64,000 nt of DNA. It comes from Virgibacillus profundi. Its GTDB lineage: Bacteria; Bacillota; Bacilli; Bacillales; Amphibacillaceae. Numbering within the stretch: position 1 is the first letter of the stretch; each line of letters starts with the position of its first letter. The stretch spans positions 1 to 64,000 of the forward strand of contig NZ_NPOA01000005.1 in assembly GCF_002287375.1 (NCBI RefSeq), written 5' to 3'. Shown here piece after piece: positions 8,757 through 19,520 of this stretch. Both the position numbers and the translations under genes were made by a program. The notes under the pieces are model-generated. The model did not search any database. It was not told the origin of the DNA and saw only the letters and a program-made list of their open reading frames with translations.

Positions 8757-9275
8757 GAGACCGCAGTTACTCGTCCCACTGAAAAAAGTGTTGTTTTTTA
8801 CAGGAAAGTTGATATAAAGTGCGACATAGTGAAAATTCATTTGCAAACGCTTGTTGAGAGCAGGGATTCGCTACGAAAACACATTTCGCTTGGTGAGCCT
8901 CCTCGTGCTACTCGTCTTTAGGGGTCTCACCTATGCCTTTCCTCCCGCAGGAGTCTTCAATGTGTTTCCTCCGCTGGATTTCCGGTTACTGCCGAAGTAC
9001 TGCATTAGTAATCAATTTTTAAAACATCAAACCACCTCACCAGTTCGGGTGAGCAGAGGGCGGTGAGTCCTGCGGGAACAGCACGTGTCCGAAGACCCCG
9101 CAGAGTGGTTTTCTCGAGGAGGCTAAGGCCGTGCCCGCGGAAAGCATCCGCTCGGAGCGATCCCGAACGGAGATTATAGCAAAAACTTAGCAAACAGTAA
9201 TTACGTCGCATTTTACATCGACTACGGGGCAGATAACAACAAATTACTTCGGTGGGACGAGCAGTGCGCAGTCCC
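8757..9275. repeat. Interspersed MITE-like element, copy A
   Basis: A gene-free block bounded by inverted versions of one end sequence: a degenerate copy at 8757-8782 and a clear one at 9251-9275 (GGTGGGACGAGCAGTGCGCA and on). Inside, 9068-9145 is a 78-base segment that reappears reverse-complemented at 21444-21521 with only two differences. A second sub-repeat, 8892-8931, recurs at 26608-26647 with one difference. GC content is visibly higher than the neighbourhood. Short open frames here are not conserved between copies and look non-coding. Confidence 0.8.
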
Positions 9276-9297
9276 AATTTATACGAAAAGCCCATTA

Positions 9298-9340
9298 AAA
9301 AAGCCAATGTTGGAATGGTATCCAACATTGGCTTTTTAGT
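9298..9340 (-). terminator. Terminator of rpoY-rnjA
   Basis: A 14-base perfect stem (AAGCCAATGTTGGA at 9301-9314 against 9321-9334) flanked by A and T runs. It lies just past the rnjA stop, and on the minus strand it reads as stem plus T-run. Confidence 0.9.
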
Positions 9341-9341
9341 T

Positions 9342-11009
9342 TTAAACTTCCATAATGATAGGCAGTACCATTGGTCTGCGCTTTGTTTTGTCATAAAGAA
9401 ATGGTGCTATTGTATCGGTGATTTCATTTTTAATTTCAGACCACTGTGTAGTCCTTCTTTCCATCACTTTATCCAAATGAGCAGCCACAAGCTTCTGTGC
9501 TTCGTTAATAAGATCCTCTGATTCTCTCATATAAACAAACCCACGAGAGATAATATCCGGACCTGAGGCTATTCTAAATTCTTTCATGTTAATACTTACA
9601 ACAACAATAACTAAGCCTTCCTCAGATAAAATACGACGGTCACGGAGTACAATATTTCCAATATCTCCAATGCCGCTTCCGTCAACATAAATGGCGCCGG
9701 AAGGGATTTTACCTGCTATGGTTGCATTATCCTTACCTAATGCTAATACATCGCCATTATCCATTACAAAGGTATTAGCCGGATCAACATCACATGCATC
9801 TGCAAGCTTTACATGTTCTTTAAGCATTCTATATTCCCCGTGTATTGGCATGAAAAATTTCGGCTTAATAAGTCTTAGCATCAACTTTTGTTCTTCTTGA
9901 CTACCATGACCCGATGTATGAATGTTACTCAATTTTCCATGAATAACTTCAGCACCTGCACGATATAATTTGTTTATTATTCTGCCGACACTAACTGTAT
10001 TCCCAGGGATTGGGGAAGAAGAAAATACAACTGTGTCACCAGGAATTATTTGGATTTGTCTGTGTGTACCATTAGCAATTCGGGACAGTGCAGCCATCGC
10101 TTCACCTTGAGAACCAGTACACAGGATAGTTACCTCTTGTGCTGGAAGGCGGTTTATTTGATTTGCATCAATAAATGTCTCTTTTGGTGCCCGAATATAA
10201 CCCAATTCCTGTCCAAGATTAATTGCTGATTCCATACTGCGGCCAAATACAGCTACTTTTCGGTTATGCTTGACTGCATTTTCTACAACCTGCTGCAGTC
10301 TGTAAATATTAGAGGCAAAGGTTGCAAAAATTAGCCGCCCGTCTGCTCGGGCAAATATATCATTAATAGTGCCACCAACAACTTTCTCGGACATGGTAAA
10401 GCCGGGGACTTCACTATTGGTACTATCTGAAAGTAAGCAAAGTACGCCTTCTTTACCTATTTCAGCCATTTTAGTCAGATTAGCTGGTTCACCTACAGGG
10501 GTGAAATCAAATTTAAAGTCACCTGTATGAACAATATTTCCAGGTGGTGTTTTAACAACAATACCATAAGCATCAGGGATACTATGAGTTGTACGGAAAA
10601 AACTAACAGAAGTTTTACGGAATTTAATGACATCATCTTCTTGAATTGTGTTTAATTTTGCAGTTCTTAATAAACCGTGCTCGTCCAATTTATTTCTAAT
10701 TAATCCAATTGCAAGTTTCCCGGCATATATTGGTATATTAATTTCACGAAGCAGAAAAGGGATACCGCCGATATGGTCCTCGTGTCCGTGAGTTATGAAT
10801 AATCCTTTAATTTTATCCTGATTTTGTACCAGGTAAGTGTAATCCGGTATAACATAATCAATTCCCAGTAATTCATCTTCAGGAAACTTAATTCCTGCAT
10901 CGATTAAGATGATTTCATCCTGGAATTGAACGCCATAGGTGTTTTTCCCAATTTCACCCAGTCCACCTAATGCAAATACCGCTGCCTGGTCATTTTTCAC
11001 AAATTTCAT
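9342..11009 (-). CDS. rnjA: Ribonuclease J1
   Basis: A 555-residue metallo-beta-lactamase/beta-CASP ribonuclease with 5'-to-3' exonuclease and endonuclease activity, central to mRNA turnover and rRNA maturation in Firmicutes. The zinc motif HGHEDH is at residues 74-79 (H74, H76, D78, H79), preceded by [12 protein letters not shown]. Further motifs are HTGDFKFD, the beta-[14 protein letters not shown], and [10 protein letters not shown]. Length equals that of the B. subtilis enzyme. ATG 11009 follows directly on rpoY (3-base gap), so the two are co-transcribed, the arrangement normal for this family. RNase J2 is not in the window. Confidence 0.97.
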   Translation of the reverse strand: MKFVKNDQAAVFALGGLGEIGKNTYGVQFQDEIILIDAGIKFPEDELLGIDYVIPDYTYLVQNQDKIKGLFITHGHEDHIGGIPFLLREINIPIYAGKLAIGLIRNKLDEHGLLRTAKLNTIQEDDVIKFRKTSVSFFRTTHSIPDAYGIVVKTPPGNIVHTGDFKFDFTPVGEPANLTKMAEIGKEGVLCLLSDSTNSEVPGFTMSEKVVGGTINDIFARADGRLIFATFASNIYRLQQVVENAVKHNRKVAVFGRSMESAINLGQELGYIRAPKETFIDANQINRLPAQEVTILCTGSQGEAMAALSRIANGTHRQIQIIPGDTVVFSSSPIPGNTVSVGRIINKLYRAGAEVIHGKLSNIHTSGHGSQEEQKLMLRLIKPKFFMPIHGEYRMLKEHVKLADACDVDPANTFVMDNGDVLALGKDNATIAGKIPSGAIYVDGSGIGDIGNIVLRDRRILSEEGLVIVVVSINMKEFRIASGPDIISRGFVYMRESEDLINEAQKLVAAHLDKVMERRTTQWSEIKNEITDTIAPFLYDKTKRRPMVLPIIMEV

Positions 11010-11012
11010 AAG

Positions 11013-11222
11013 TTATACATTCTCCACTGTGAAATTTTCGGATTGTTTTTCGTAATCTAAATGTGCTTCGTCCAATGCATGGATATACTCGATGTTGTAT
11101 TTGCGATTACCTATTTTTTTTCGTGCTTCCCGTACGGAATCGGCCTCTAGGTAAGCACTTTTTGTGCGTTCCCGGACAGGCACTTCTTCCTTGTTTTCTT
11201 GATATAAAACTTTATAAATCAT
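11013..11222 (-). CDS. rpoY: RNA polymerase epsilon subunit RpoY (YkzG)
   Basis: A 69-residue small RNA polymerase subunit found only in Firmicutes. I start it at MIYKVLYQENKEEVPVRE (ATG 11222), where AGGAGA sits at the right distance; the longer upstream frame has no ribosome binding site. Recognisable features are EVPVRERT, YLEADSVREARKKI and YNIEYIHALD. It is the first gene of the rpoY-rnjA operon, as in B. subtilis. Confidence 0.93.
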   Translation of the reverse strand: MIYKVLYQENKEEVPVRERTKSAYLEADSVREARKKIGNRKYNIEYIHALDEAHLDYEKQSENFTVENV

Positions 11223-11755
11223 TTCATCTCTCCTAACATTTCTATATATATTTGTTTTTTTAAGATTGCTCAAAAAGGCTATATTCATTTACAAAAATAT
11301 AACTCAGTTTGAACATCTGATTAAATTGTTATCATAGATTCCGCTCTATATAACTTCTTCTGTTATTAATGTGTATTCATAGCATGATAAAAAAATATAT
11401 GGTACCTTGATTGTGATTGGCCTGCATCAATGGTAGTCTTTTTTATAAGTTGTAGGTACACGTCCTTGGCCTAAAAAATCTTTCCAGCGTTTTTTCAGCT
11501 TTTCTCTTAGGCGTTTTAACATGAGGACACACATCTCCTTTCATAATTTTCAAGAAAAGCAACAAAAACGTTCTACCGATCCAATCCCTCTTATCTATAG
11601 TATAGTACGATTCAAGGAATATTGAAATAAAAATCCATTATTTGTGTGAAAAAATATAATTTATGAACGTTTCCATTTGTTATATTTTATTTTTTGCAAG
11701 AGAGTGGATTCTTATTCATAAGCATAAAAACACTAAGTCTAGGAGGTTTTAAAAA
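11223..11755. other. Intergenic region between rpoY and ykrA
   Basis: About 530 bases, very AT-rich, between divergent genes. It should hold the rpoY-rnjA promoter on the minus strand and the ykrA promoter on the plus strand; I could not fix either with confidence. The only coding-like signal is the 31-codon minus-strand frame listed separately at 11427-11522. Confidence 0.6.
11427..11522 (-). CDS. Possible small basic amphipathic peptide (31 aa)
   Basis: A short minus-strand frame starting ATG 11522. The peptide begins MLKRLREKLKKRWKDFL and ends in a polar, Tyr-rich tail (VPTTYKKDYH). The first 17 residues alternate Leu/Trp/Phe with Lys/Arg in a helical pattern, giving a strongly cationic amphipathic helix. 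An AAAGGAG lies upstream but 12 bases from this ATG; an in-frame ATG four codons earlier abuts it too closely. I do not recognise the family. It could be a genuine small membrane-associated protein or chance. Confidence 0.45.
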   Translation of the reverse strand: MLKRLREKLKKRWKDFLGQGRVPTTYKKDYH

Positions 11756-12529
11756 ATGAATCAAAAGATAGTTTTTTTTGATATTGATGGAACAATTTTA
11801 GATGATGAAAAGCAAATCCCATCTTCAACTAAAAAAGCAATTCAAAAATTAAAACAAAATGGGATATATGTTGCAATAGCAACCGGAAGAGCGCCTTTTA
11901 TGTTTGAAGATTTACGAAAAGAATTGGAAATCGAATCCTATGTCAGTTTTAATGGCCAGTACGTCGTATTTGAAGGGAATGTCGTGTACAACAATCCATT
12001 GGGGCAGGATGAGCTTATCAAACTGTATAAGGAATCAACAGAAAATAATTATCCAATGGTATTCATGAATGAAAAACAAATGCGGGCATCTGTTGGTAAT
12101 CACCCGCACATTGAGAAAAGTTTGCAAAGTCTTAAATATAATTATCCGGAAGTGGATTCATCCTTCTTTATGGATAACACCATTTATCAGGCATTACTGT
12201 TTTGTGAAAAAGGAAAAGAAAAACATTTTGTAACGAATCATGATTCGTTTCATTATATTCGTTGGCATGATTATTCGTGTGATGTTTTACCAGGTGGAGG
12301 TTCGAAAGCTGTTGGGGTGGAAAAACTGATTGAAGCAAGTGGTTTGAATATAACAGACTCCTATGCTTTTGGTGATGGTTTAAATGATCTGGAAATGATT
12401 AGGGAGGTTGGAACAGGGATTGCAATGGGAAATGCGGTTCCCGATCTGAAAGCAGTTGCTGATTACACGACAGACAGTGTTGTTGATGACGGTATTTTAA
12501 AAGGCTTAAAACATATAGAACTAATTTAA
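11756..12529 (+). CDS. ykrA: HAD-superfamily phosphatase YkrA (Cof type)
   Basis: A 257-residue Cof-type HAD hydrolase. Motif I is FFDIDGTILDD with nucleophile D9 and acid/base D11; motif II threonine is in AIATGRAP; the C2B cap runs about residues 85-185; motifs III and IV are SKAVGVEKL and FGDGLNDLEMI. These enzymes dephosphorylate sugar phosphates, flavin precursors or other small metabolites; the substrate cannot be predicted. AGGAGG precedes the ATG. It sits beside def as in B. subtilis, transcribed towards it, with a shared hairpin between. Confidence 0.88.
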   Translation: MNQKIVFFDIDGTILDDEKQIPSSTKKAIQKLKQNGIYVAIATGRAPFMFEDLRKELEIESYVSFNGQYVVFEGNVVYNNPLGQDELIKLYKESTENNYPMVFMNEKQMRASVGNHPHIEKSLQSLKYNYPEVDSSFFMDNTIYQALLFCEKGKEKHFVTNHDSFHYIRWHDYSCDVLPGGGSKAVGVEKLIEASGLNITDSYAFGDGLNDLEMIREVGTGIAMGNAVPDLKAVADYTTDSVVDDGILKGLKHIELI

Positions 12530-12532
12530 TAA

Positions 12533-12560
12533 TAGGATGTCCATTTGTTAGGACATCCTA
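12533..12560. terminator. Shared terminator between ykrA and def
   Basis: A perfect 10-base stem, TAGGATGTCC (12533-12542) against GGACATCCTA (12551-12560), between two convergent genes. Confidence 0.75.
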
Positions 12561-12567
12561 CTAATCA

Positions 12568-13119
12568 TTATTCGACGGGTTTTGCGTTATCAGGTATAGC
12601 AAATGGATTATCTTTATTTATATGATCGTAAAACATAATCCCATTTAAATGGTCAATTTCATGCTGGAAAACAACTGCAGCATAACCTTTTAAGCGTAAT
12701 TTAAGCGGGTTTCCTTCCAAATCAGTTGCTTTTAGGGTGATACGTGCATGCCGTGGCACATAACCTTCTACATTACGATCAACAGAAAGGCAGCCCTCAC
12801 CGGAAGATAAATAGGTTCTTTCAACGGAATGGCTGATTATTTTGGGATTAACTAATCCATAGCTGTATAACTTCCCATTTAAGTCCTCAAAATGTATGGC
12901 AACCAAGCGTTTATCAATTCCTAATTGTGGTGCGGCGAGTCCAACACCTGCACGCAATTTATATTTTTCAGCGGTTTTTTCATCTTGACTATTTTTTAAA
13001 AAAGTAATCATAGCTTTTAAAAGATCTTTATCTTCCTCATTCAATGGAACTTCTACTCCCTGTGCTACTTTTACTAATGAAGGATGCCCTTCACGAACGA
13101 TATCTTTCATTGTTATCAT
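12568..13119 (-). CDS. def: Peptide deformylase
   Basis: A 183-residue type 2 deformylase that removes the formyl group from new proteins. All three motifs are intact: GVGLAAPQL (about residues 58-66), EGCLS (108-112) and HEIDH (153-157). Metal ligands are C110, H153 and H157, with Glu154 catalytic. The insert between motifs and the length above 180 are typical of Gram-positive type 2 enzymes. ATG 13119 follows GGGAGTGG. By position it is the YkrB/DefB-type enzyme. Confidence 0.96.
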   Translation of the reverse strand: MITMKDIVREGHPSLVKVAQGVEVPLNEEDKDLLKAMITFLKNSQDEKTAEKYKLRAGVGLAAPQLGIDKRLVAIHFEDLNGKLYSYGLVNPKIISHSVERTYLSSGEGCLSVDRNVEGYVPRHARITLKATDLEGNPLKLRLKGYAAVVFQHEIDHLNGIMFYDHINKDNPFAIPDNAKPVE

Positions 13120-13315
13120 ATATATGCCACTCCCAATTAATTTTTATTAATAATAAATGAATACTTTTATCAATCTAACATTTTAACATAACCAAGCCAT
13201 AATAATCATAAATTTGCAGTAGAGGTTCTTGCGCGACTTTCTAAACATCATTTAATAGGATAACTTAAAAGTATACAATATTATATCATGAGTAATTCAC
13301 TTTTTGGCAGTTAAG

Positions 13316-13396
13316 AAAGTACAAAATACTTTCTTACTGCATAAGTGCGGGCTTTGAGTTGTCACCTAAGGGATTGGTGACAACCAAGTTTTCTAA
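13316..13396. repeat. Small hairpin repeat, copy 1
   Basis: Two hairpins in a row. The second, GTTGTCACC...GGTGACAAC, is framed by GCATAAGTGC (13339) and CCAAGTTTTCTAA (ending 13396). The same frame recurs at 19465-19519 and 48845-48887 with a different stem sequence, which marks an interspersed element rather than a gene-specific terminator. The rest of 13120-13450 shows no gene. Confidence 0.65.
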
Positions 13397-13450
13397 TGGT
13401 ATACTAAAAAACATCATAACTAACAACATAGAATGAGGAGGTTATATTAC

Positions 13451-14137
13451 GTGGCAATAAAGAAATTACTATTTATATTAATCATCAGCATGGCAATATT
13501 ATCTGCATGCAGTGGGGAAACAACAGAAGAAAAAATACATAATCATCTAGAGGAAGCAGTTTCTTTGGAAGAAGGATTTGAAAGTCAACAGAGTGAAATA
13601 ACCAAACTGGAAAAAGAGGAACAGAAGTTATACAGCCAAATCATTGACTTGGGAATGGATGATTTTGATAAAATTAAGGAACTATCCAGCCAAGCAATCG
13701 AAATCATAGACGAGCGAGCTGAAAAAATAGCAAAGGAAAAAGAAAGTATTGATGCATCTCAGGAGGAGTTTAATAAAACGCAGGATTTAATAGAAAATCT
13801 GGAGGATCCGGATGTAAAAGATAAAGCTGAAAAAATGGATGAAATCATGGATAATCGATACGAAGCATACAATACACTTCACACAGCTTATACAAAATCA
13901 TTGGAACTGGAAAAAGAACTGTATACCATGCTTCAATCGGAGGAATTGGAGCAGGAAGAATTGACTGCCCAAATAGATACAATTAATGAGAGTTATCAGC
14001 ACGTTCTTGAAGCAAACGAACAGTTTAATGAAAATACGGTAGAGTACAATGCATTAAAAGAAGAATTCTATAAGCTGGCAGAAATCGATGTGACATATGA
14101 AGAAAACCCTTCTGCTGACAGTTCAGAGGGAAAATAA
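13451..14137 (+). CDS. ykyA: YkyA-family coiled-coil lipoprotein
   Basis: A 228-residue exported lipoprotein. The signal peptide KKLLFILIISMAILSAC ends in a lipobox with the modified Cys at about residue 19. The mature protein is almost all charged, Glu/Lys-rich helix with long heptad-like stretches, suggesting an extended coiled coil on the outer face of the membrane. I choose GTG 13451 because GAGGAGG lies 9 bases before it; an ATG at 13433 overlaps that site. YkyA proteins are annotated as putative cell-wall-binding lipoproteins without known function. It lies between def and pdhA, its usual place. Confidence 0.85.
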   Translation: MAIKKLLFILIISMAILSACSGETTEEKIHNHLEEAVSLEEGFESQQSEITKLEKEEQKLYSQIIDLGMDDFDKIKELSSQAIEIIDERAEKIAKEKESIDASQEEFNKTQDLIENLEDPDVKDKAEKMDEIMDNRYEAYNTLHTAYTKSLELEKELYTMLQSEELEQEELTAQIDTINESYQHVLEANEQFNENTVEYNALKEEFYKLAEIDVTYEENPSADSSEGK

Positions 14138-14151
14138 TACATCTTTCAAGG

Positions 14152-14189
14152 AGAGCCAAATCAATTTATCTTGATTTGGTTCTTTTTTA
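14152..14189 (+). terminator. Terminator of ykyA
   Basis: AGAGCCAAATCAA (14152-14164) pairs with TTGATTTGGTTCT (14171-14183) with one G-T pair, followed by T5. Confidence 0.85.
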
Positions 14190-14221
14190 TGGCTTTAAAT
14201 GAAAGGTAACAACAAAGAAAT

Positions 14222-14482
14222 AATACAGTTATTTTAATTAATTGTAACAGATAAAGCTGTATTACTTCATGAAATGATACAGCTGTCGAAACCTTGCGAA
14301 GAAATATAACTAAAAACAAACAAAGTGTTTGACCAATACAAGTAAATGGGATATTATTTAACTGTATTAAATAATTGTACCAGTCAATTTTATATTATTT
14401 ATGTAACAGTTTTACAGATGCTCATTAATTATGATTAACAAAAAATAGAAAAGGGTACAGGAATAAGAGCAAATGGTACAGT
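14222..14482 (+). promoter_or_regulatory. pdh leader with repeated GTAACAG/GTACAG-like motifs
   Basis: In the 366 bases between the ykyA terminator and pdhA there are at least eight related short motifs: AATACAGTT (14222), TTGTAACAG (14242), an AGCTGTAT...ATACAGCT inverted repeat (14256-14284), CTGTATT (14362), TTGTACCAGT (14375), TGTAACAGTT (14402), GGTACAGG (14454) and GGTACAGTT (14475). Such clustering suggests operator half-sites for a transcription factor controlling pdhABCD. No factor is identified, and AT-rich sequence makes short matches easy. No promoter could be fixed; TTGTAT at 14489 has a 19-base spacing to CAATAT. Confidence 0.4.
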
Positions 14483-14549
14483 TTTTTCTTGTATTTGGGT
14501 AGGCTAGGAAAGACAATATTAAAAAGGATACAAAGAAAGGAAGAGGTGA

Positions 14550-15638
<1,089 letters not shown>

Positions 15639-15641
15639 ATC

Positions 15642-16619
15642 ATGGCACAAATGACAATGATTCAAGCAATCACTGATGCAATGCGCACAGAATTAAAAAA
15701 TGATGAAAATGTGCTTGTATTTGGTGAAGATGTTGGTCAAAATGGCGGAGTATTCCGTGCTACTGAGGGATTGCAGGATGAATTCGGTGAAGACCGTGTA
15801 TTTGACACACCATTAGCTGAATCCGGAATTGGCGGTCTTTCCATTGGCTTGGCTTTAGAAGGCTATCGTCCAGTCCCGGAAATCCAGTTCTTCGGCTTCG
15901 TTTATGAAGTAATGGACTCAATTAGTGGACAAATGTCTCGTATGCGCTACCGTTCAGGTGGAAGTCATACTAACCCGATTACAATCCGTTCACCATTTGG
16001 AGGCGGTGTGCACACACCAGAACTTCATGCAGATTCACTGGAAGGATTAATCGCACAGCAGCCTGGAATTAAAGTTGTTATTCCTTCAACACCATATGAT
16101 GCAAAAGGACTTTTAATTCAATCCATCCGTGATAATGATCCAGTACTTTTCCTGGAGCATATGAAATTATACCGTTCGTTCCGAGGAGAAGTTCCGGAAG
16201 AAGAATATACACTGGAATTAGGAAAAGCTGATATAAAACGTGAAGGTAAAGATGTTACCCTTATTGCCTATGGAGCAATGGTTCATGCTTCACTTAAAGC
16301 AGCAGAAGAGCTTGAAAAAGATGGAATAGAGGCAGAAGTTATCGATCTACGTACAGTATCACCAATTGATATTGATACAATCATTGAATCTGTCGAAAAA
16401 ACGAATCGTGTAGTTGTTGTTCAGGAAGCACAGCGTCAAGCAGGTGTAGCTGCGAATATTGTGGCGGAAATTCAGGAGCGGGCAATCCTGCATCTTGAAG
16501 CACCGGTACTAAGAGTTACGGCTCCGGATACAGTTTATGCATTCTCGGAAGCAGAAGAAGTATGGTTGCCAAACCATAAAGATATCGTAGAGAAAGTCAA
16601 CACAGTAATAAATTTCTAA
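15642..16619 (+). CDS. pdhB: Pyruvate dehydrogenase E1 component, beta subunit
   Basis: A 325-residue transketolase-like beta subunit that forms the E1 alpha2beta2 tetramer. The Pyr domain has [16 protein letters not shown] with the conserved Glu contacting ThDP, followed by [11 protein letters not shown] and the [10 protein letters not shown] segment. The C-terminal transketolase domain holds [19 protein letters not shown] precedes ATG 15642. Length and spacing match B. subtilis PdhB. Confidence 0.97.
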   Translation: MAQMTMIQAITDAMRTELKNDENVLVFGEDVGQNGGVFRATEGLQDEFGEDRVFDTPLAESGIGGLSIGLALEGYRPVPEIQFFGFVYEVMDSISGQMSRMRYRSGGSHTNPITIRSPFGGGVHTPELHADSLEGLIAQQPGIKVVIPSTPYDAKGLLIQSIRDNDPVLFLEHMKLYRSFRGEVPEEEYTLELGKADIKREGKDVTLIAYGAMVHASLKAAEELEKDGIEAEVIDLRTVSPIDIDTIIESVEKTNRVVVVQEAQRQAGVAANIVAEIQERAILHLEAPVLRVTAPDTVYAFSEAEEVWLPNHKDIVEKVNTVINF

Positions 16620-16641
16620 ATTGAGATAGGAGGTAATAATT

Positions 16642-17934
16642 ATGGCATTTGAATTTAAATTGCCCGATATTGGTGAAGGAATTCACGAGGGTGAAATCGT
16701 AAAGTGGTTCGTTAAAGAAGGCGACGAAGTTAAAGAAGATGACGAACTATGTGAAGTGCAAAACGATAAAGCGGTTGTTGAAATTCCATCCCCGGTAGAA
16801 GGTACAGTCAAAAAGATTCATGTTGAAGAAGGTACTGTAGCAATTGTTGGAGATACGTTAATTACTTTTGATGCTGAAGGTTATGAATCGGATTCTGATG
16901 ATTCATCTGAAGAGAAAGAAGAAACAAAAGAAGCTCCAGCAAAAGAAGAGCCGAAAAAAGAAAAAGCAGCTGCTGAAAAGTCTGATGATAGTGATGAAGC
17001 AGAATCAGATGGTGAACGTGTTATTGCCATGCCATCAGTAAGAAAATATGCTCGTGACAATGATGTGAAAATACATGCAGTAGCCGGATCGGGTAAAAAC
17101 GGTCGTGTATTAAAAGAGGACATCGACAGTTACTTAAGTGGTGACCAAAAATCAGAAACAACAGCAACCGAAACTGCAGAAAAAACAGAAACAACGAAAG
17201 AAACAAAAGCGCCAGTTGCACCAAAAGGCGAATACCCTGAAACTCGTGAGAAAATGAGTGGGATCCGTAAAGCAATCGCCAAAGCAATGGTTAATTCGAA
17301 AACCAAAGCACCGCATGTTACTTTAATGGATGATATCGATGTAACAGAGCTTGTTGCACACCGTAAGAAATTTAAAGCTGTGGCAGCTGAACAGGATATT
17401 AAATTAACTTATTTACCGTATGTTGTGAAAGCACTCGTATCAGCATCCAAGAAATACCCTATTTTGAATGCTGCAGTCGATGATGAAACAGATGAAATCA
17501 TTCAGAAACACTACTATAATGTTGGTATTGCCGCAGATACAGATAAAGGTCTATTGGTACCGGTTCTAAAAGATGCCGACCGAAAATCAGTATTTACTAT
17601 TTCTGCTGAAATCAATGAATTGGCAGAAAAGGCACGAAATGGTAAACTTACATCTGAAGAGATGAGTGGTGCTTCAAATACAATTACAAATATTGGATCT
17701 GCCGGTGGACAGTGGTTTACTCCAGTTCTAAACTACCCTGAAGCAATTATTCTTGGTATTGGGCGAATTGCAGAAAAACCAATTGTTCGTGATGGAGAAA
17801 TTGTAATTGCACCAGTTCTCGCATTATCAATGAGTTTTGACCATCGTATTGTTGATGGAGCTACAGCACAATTAGCTCTCAATCAAATCAAGCGGTTGTT
17901 GAACGATCCACAATTAATTATGATGGAGGCGTAG
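16642..17934 (+). CDS. pdhC: Dihydrolipoyl acetyltransferase E2 of pyruvate dehydrogenase
   Basis: A 430-residue core subunit with one lipoyl domain (residues 1-76, lipoylated K43 in QNDKAVVEI), an acidic Glu/Lys/Ala-rich linker (about 80-125), a peripheral subunit-binding domain (about 127-165, [11 protein letters not shown]...GRVLKEDI), a second linker, then the acetyltransferase domain ending with the catalytic HRIVDG (H401, D405). AGGAGGT precedes the ATG. A single lipoyl domain is usual in Bacillus. Together with PdhD it builds the 60-mer PDH core. Confidence 0.97.
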   Translation: MAFEFKLPDIGEGIHEGEIVKWFVKEGDEVKEDDELCEVQNDKAVVEIPSPVEGTVKKIHVEEGTVAIVGDTLITFDAEGYESDSDDSSEEKEETKEAPAKEEPKKEKAAAEKSDDSDEAESDGERVIAMPSVRKYARDNDVKIHAVAGSGKNGRVLKEDIDSYLSGDQKSETTATETAEKTETTKETKAPVAPKGEYPETREKMSGIRKAIAKAMVNSKTKAPHVTLMDDIDVTELVAHRKKFKAVAAEQDIKLTYLPYVVKALVSASKKYPILNAAVDDETDEIIQKHYYNVGIAADTDKGLLVPVLKDADRKSVFTISAEINELAEKARNGKLTSEEMSGASNTITNIGSAGGQWFTPVLNYPEAIILGIGRIAEKPIVRDGEIVIAPVLALSMSFDHRIVDGATAQLALNQIKRLLNDPQLIMMEA

Positions 17935-17937
17935 ATT

Positions 17938-19347
17938 ATGGTAGTAGGAGATTTTCCAATTGAGGTAGACACACTGGTTGTTGGAGCAGGACCTGGTGGC
18001 TATGTAGCCGCCATCCGTGCTGCGCAATTAGGACAGAAGGTAACTATCGTTGATAAAGGGACACTTGGTGGTGTTTGCCTAAACGTAGGATGTATTCCTT
18101 CTAAAGCATTAATTCAGGCTGGTCACATGGCTCAAGGCGCTTTCGGAAGTGAAGAATTGGGTATCAAAACCGAAAATGTAACAGTTGACTTCTCAAAAGT
18201 CCAGGAATGGAAAGGCGGCGTAGTTAACAAGCTGACTTCCGGAGTGGAAGGACTTCTAAAAGGAAATAAAGTAGATATTTTAAATGGTGAAGTATATTTT
18301 GTTGATAAAAATACAGCAAAAGTTATGGATGAGAAAAATTCTCAAACATATACATTTAAAAACTGTATCATTGCAACAGGTTCATCACCAATTGAAATTC
18401 CTAGCTTTAAATTTACTGATCGCGTATTAGATTCTACCGGTGCTCTAAACCTAAAAGAAATCCCTAAGAAACTTGTTGTTATCGGTGGGGGATATGTTGG
18501 AACAGAATTAGGTTCCGCATATGCTAACTTCGGTTCAGAAGTAACTATCCTGGAAGGTACAAAAGATATTCTTGGTGGATTTGAAAAACAAATGACTCAG
18601 GTTGTTAAGAAACATCTTAAGAAAAAAGGCGCAACTATCATAACTGAAGCTATGGCTAAAGGCGTTGAAGAATCTAAAGATGGTGTTAAAGTATCTTATG
18701 AATCAAAAGGAAAAGAAGAAGCCATTGAAGCTGATTATGTACTAGTTACAGTTGGACGCCGTCCGAATACCGAAGAAATCGGACTGGAACAAGTAGGTAT
18801 TGAGATGGGTGAAAAAGGTCTGGTTAAAGTAGATGAACAATGTCGCACAAGTGTAGATAACATTTATGCAATTGGTGATATTGTTGCTGGACCTGCACTT
18901 GCTCATAAAGCATCTTATGAAGGAAAAGTAGCTGCTGAAGCAATCAGTGGTGAAAAATCTGCTGTTGATTACGTTGCTATCCCTGCAGTTGCGTTTACAG
19001 ATCCTGAACTTGCTACTGTTGGATACAATGAAAAAGAAGCAAAAGATGCCGGATATAAAGTGAAAGCTTCAAAATTCCCATTTGCTGCAAATGGCCGGGC
19101 ACTTTCATTAAACAATAGTGATGGTTTCCTAAAACTAATTACTCGTGAAGATGATGGACTTGTAATTGGCGCACAAATTGCGGGGCCAAATGCAAGTGAC
19201 ATGATTGCTGAAATTGGTTTGGCGATTGAAGCAGGAATGACTGCTGAGGATATTGCACTTACTATTCATGCACATCCAACACTCGGAGAAATCACAATGG
19301 AAGCTGCAGAAGTAGCGCTTGGTACTCCAATTCATATGATGAAATAA
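17938..19347 (+). CDS. pdhD: Dihydrolipoamide dehydrogenase E3
   Basis: A 469-residue flavoprotein that reoxidises dihydrolipoyl groups with NAD+. The FAD fold is [18 protein letters not shown], the redox disulfide is C47/C52 in [13 protein letters not shown], the NAD fold is [17 protein letters not shown] phosphate is bound by [10 protein letters not shown], and the C-terminal HAHPTLGE supplies the catalytic His-Glu pair. It starts 3 bases after pdhC and ends the operon before a strong terminator. It may also serve 2-oxoglutarate dehydrogenase. Confidence 0.97.
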   Translation: MVVGDFPIEVDTLVVGAGPGGYVAAIRAAQLGQKVTIVDKGTLGGVCLNVGCIPSKALIQAGHMAQGAFGSEELGIKTENVTVDFSKVQEWKGGVVNKLTSGVEGLLKGNKVDILNGEVYFVDKNTAKVMDEKNSQTYTFKNCIIATGSSPIEIPSFKFTDRVLDSTGALNLKEIPKKLVVIGGGYVGTELGSAYANFGSEVTILEGTKDILGGFEKQMTQVVKKHLKKKGATIITEAMAKGVEESKDGVKVSYESKGKEEAIEADYVLVTVGRRPNTEEIGLEQVGIEMGEKGLVKVDEQCRTSVDNIYAIGDIVAGPALAHKASYEGKVAAEAISGEKSAVDYVAIPAVAFTDPELATVGYNEKEAKDAGYKVKASKFPFAANGRALSLNNSDGFLKLITREDDGLVIGAQIAGPNASDMIAEIGLAIEAGMTAEDIALTIHAHPTLGEITMEAAEVALGTPIHMMK

Positions 19348-19362
19348 TATACAAATATTAAA

Positions 19363-19395
19363 AGAGAGCTGTCAGTTTGCACAGCTCTCTTTTTT
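19363..19395 (+). terminator. Terminator of pdhABCD
   Basis: A 10-base perfect stem, AGAGAGCTGT (19363-19372) against ACAGCTCTCT (19381-19390), then T5-7. Confidence 0.92.
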
Positions 19396-19430
19396 ATGGC
19401 AGTAAAGAAAGTATATCCATATTTCTTTCT

Positions 19431-19519
19431 GGGGCTCCGATTACTCGCCCCACCGTAAAGATTTGCATAAGTGCAACTAAGGCATCGCCTAAAGGCTTGG
19501 CGAATGCCAAGTTTTCTAA
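19431..19519. repeat. Repeat block: end sequence of the MITE family plus small hairpin repeat, copy 2
   Basis: 19431-19460 resembles the end sequence of the larger element (ACTCGCCCCACCG against ACTGCTCGTCCCACCG). Next, 19465-19519 has the frame GCATAAGTGC...CCAAGTTTTCTAA of the small hairpin repeat, with stem bases GGC/GCC in the middle. It reads up to the stop of the minus-strand lipoprotein gene at 19521 and may act as its terminator. Confidence 0.65.
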
Positions 19520-19520
19520 T

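Noticed and set aside
9298-9340. Strong palindrome considered as part of the repeat element
   Set aside because: It is placed directly after the rnjA stop with a proper T-run on the minus strand, so a terminator explains it.
8851-9394. Open frames of 71 and 129 codons over repeat copy A
   Set aside because: One runs into the rnjA coding end and the terminator; both are explained by GC-rich repeat sequence without stops.
19363-19395. Hairpin after pdhD considered as a riboswitch or mobile element end
   Set aside because: A simple 10-base stem plus T-run is a standard terminator.
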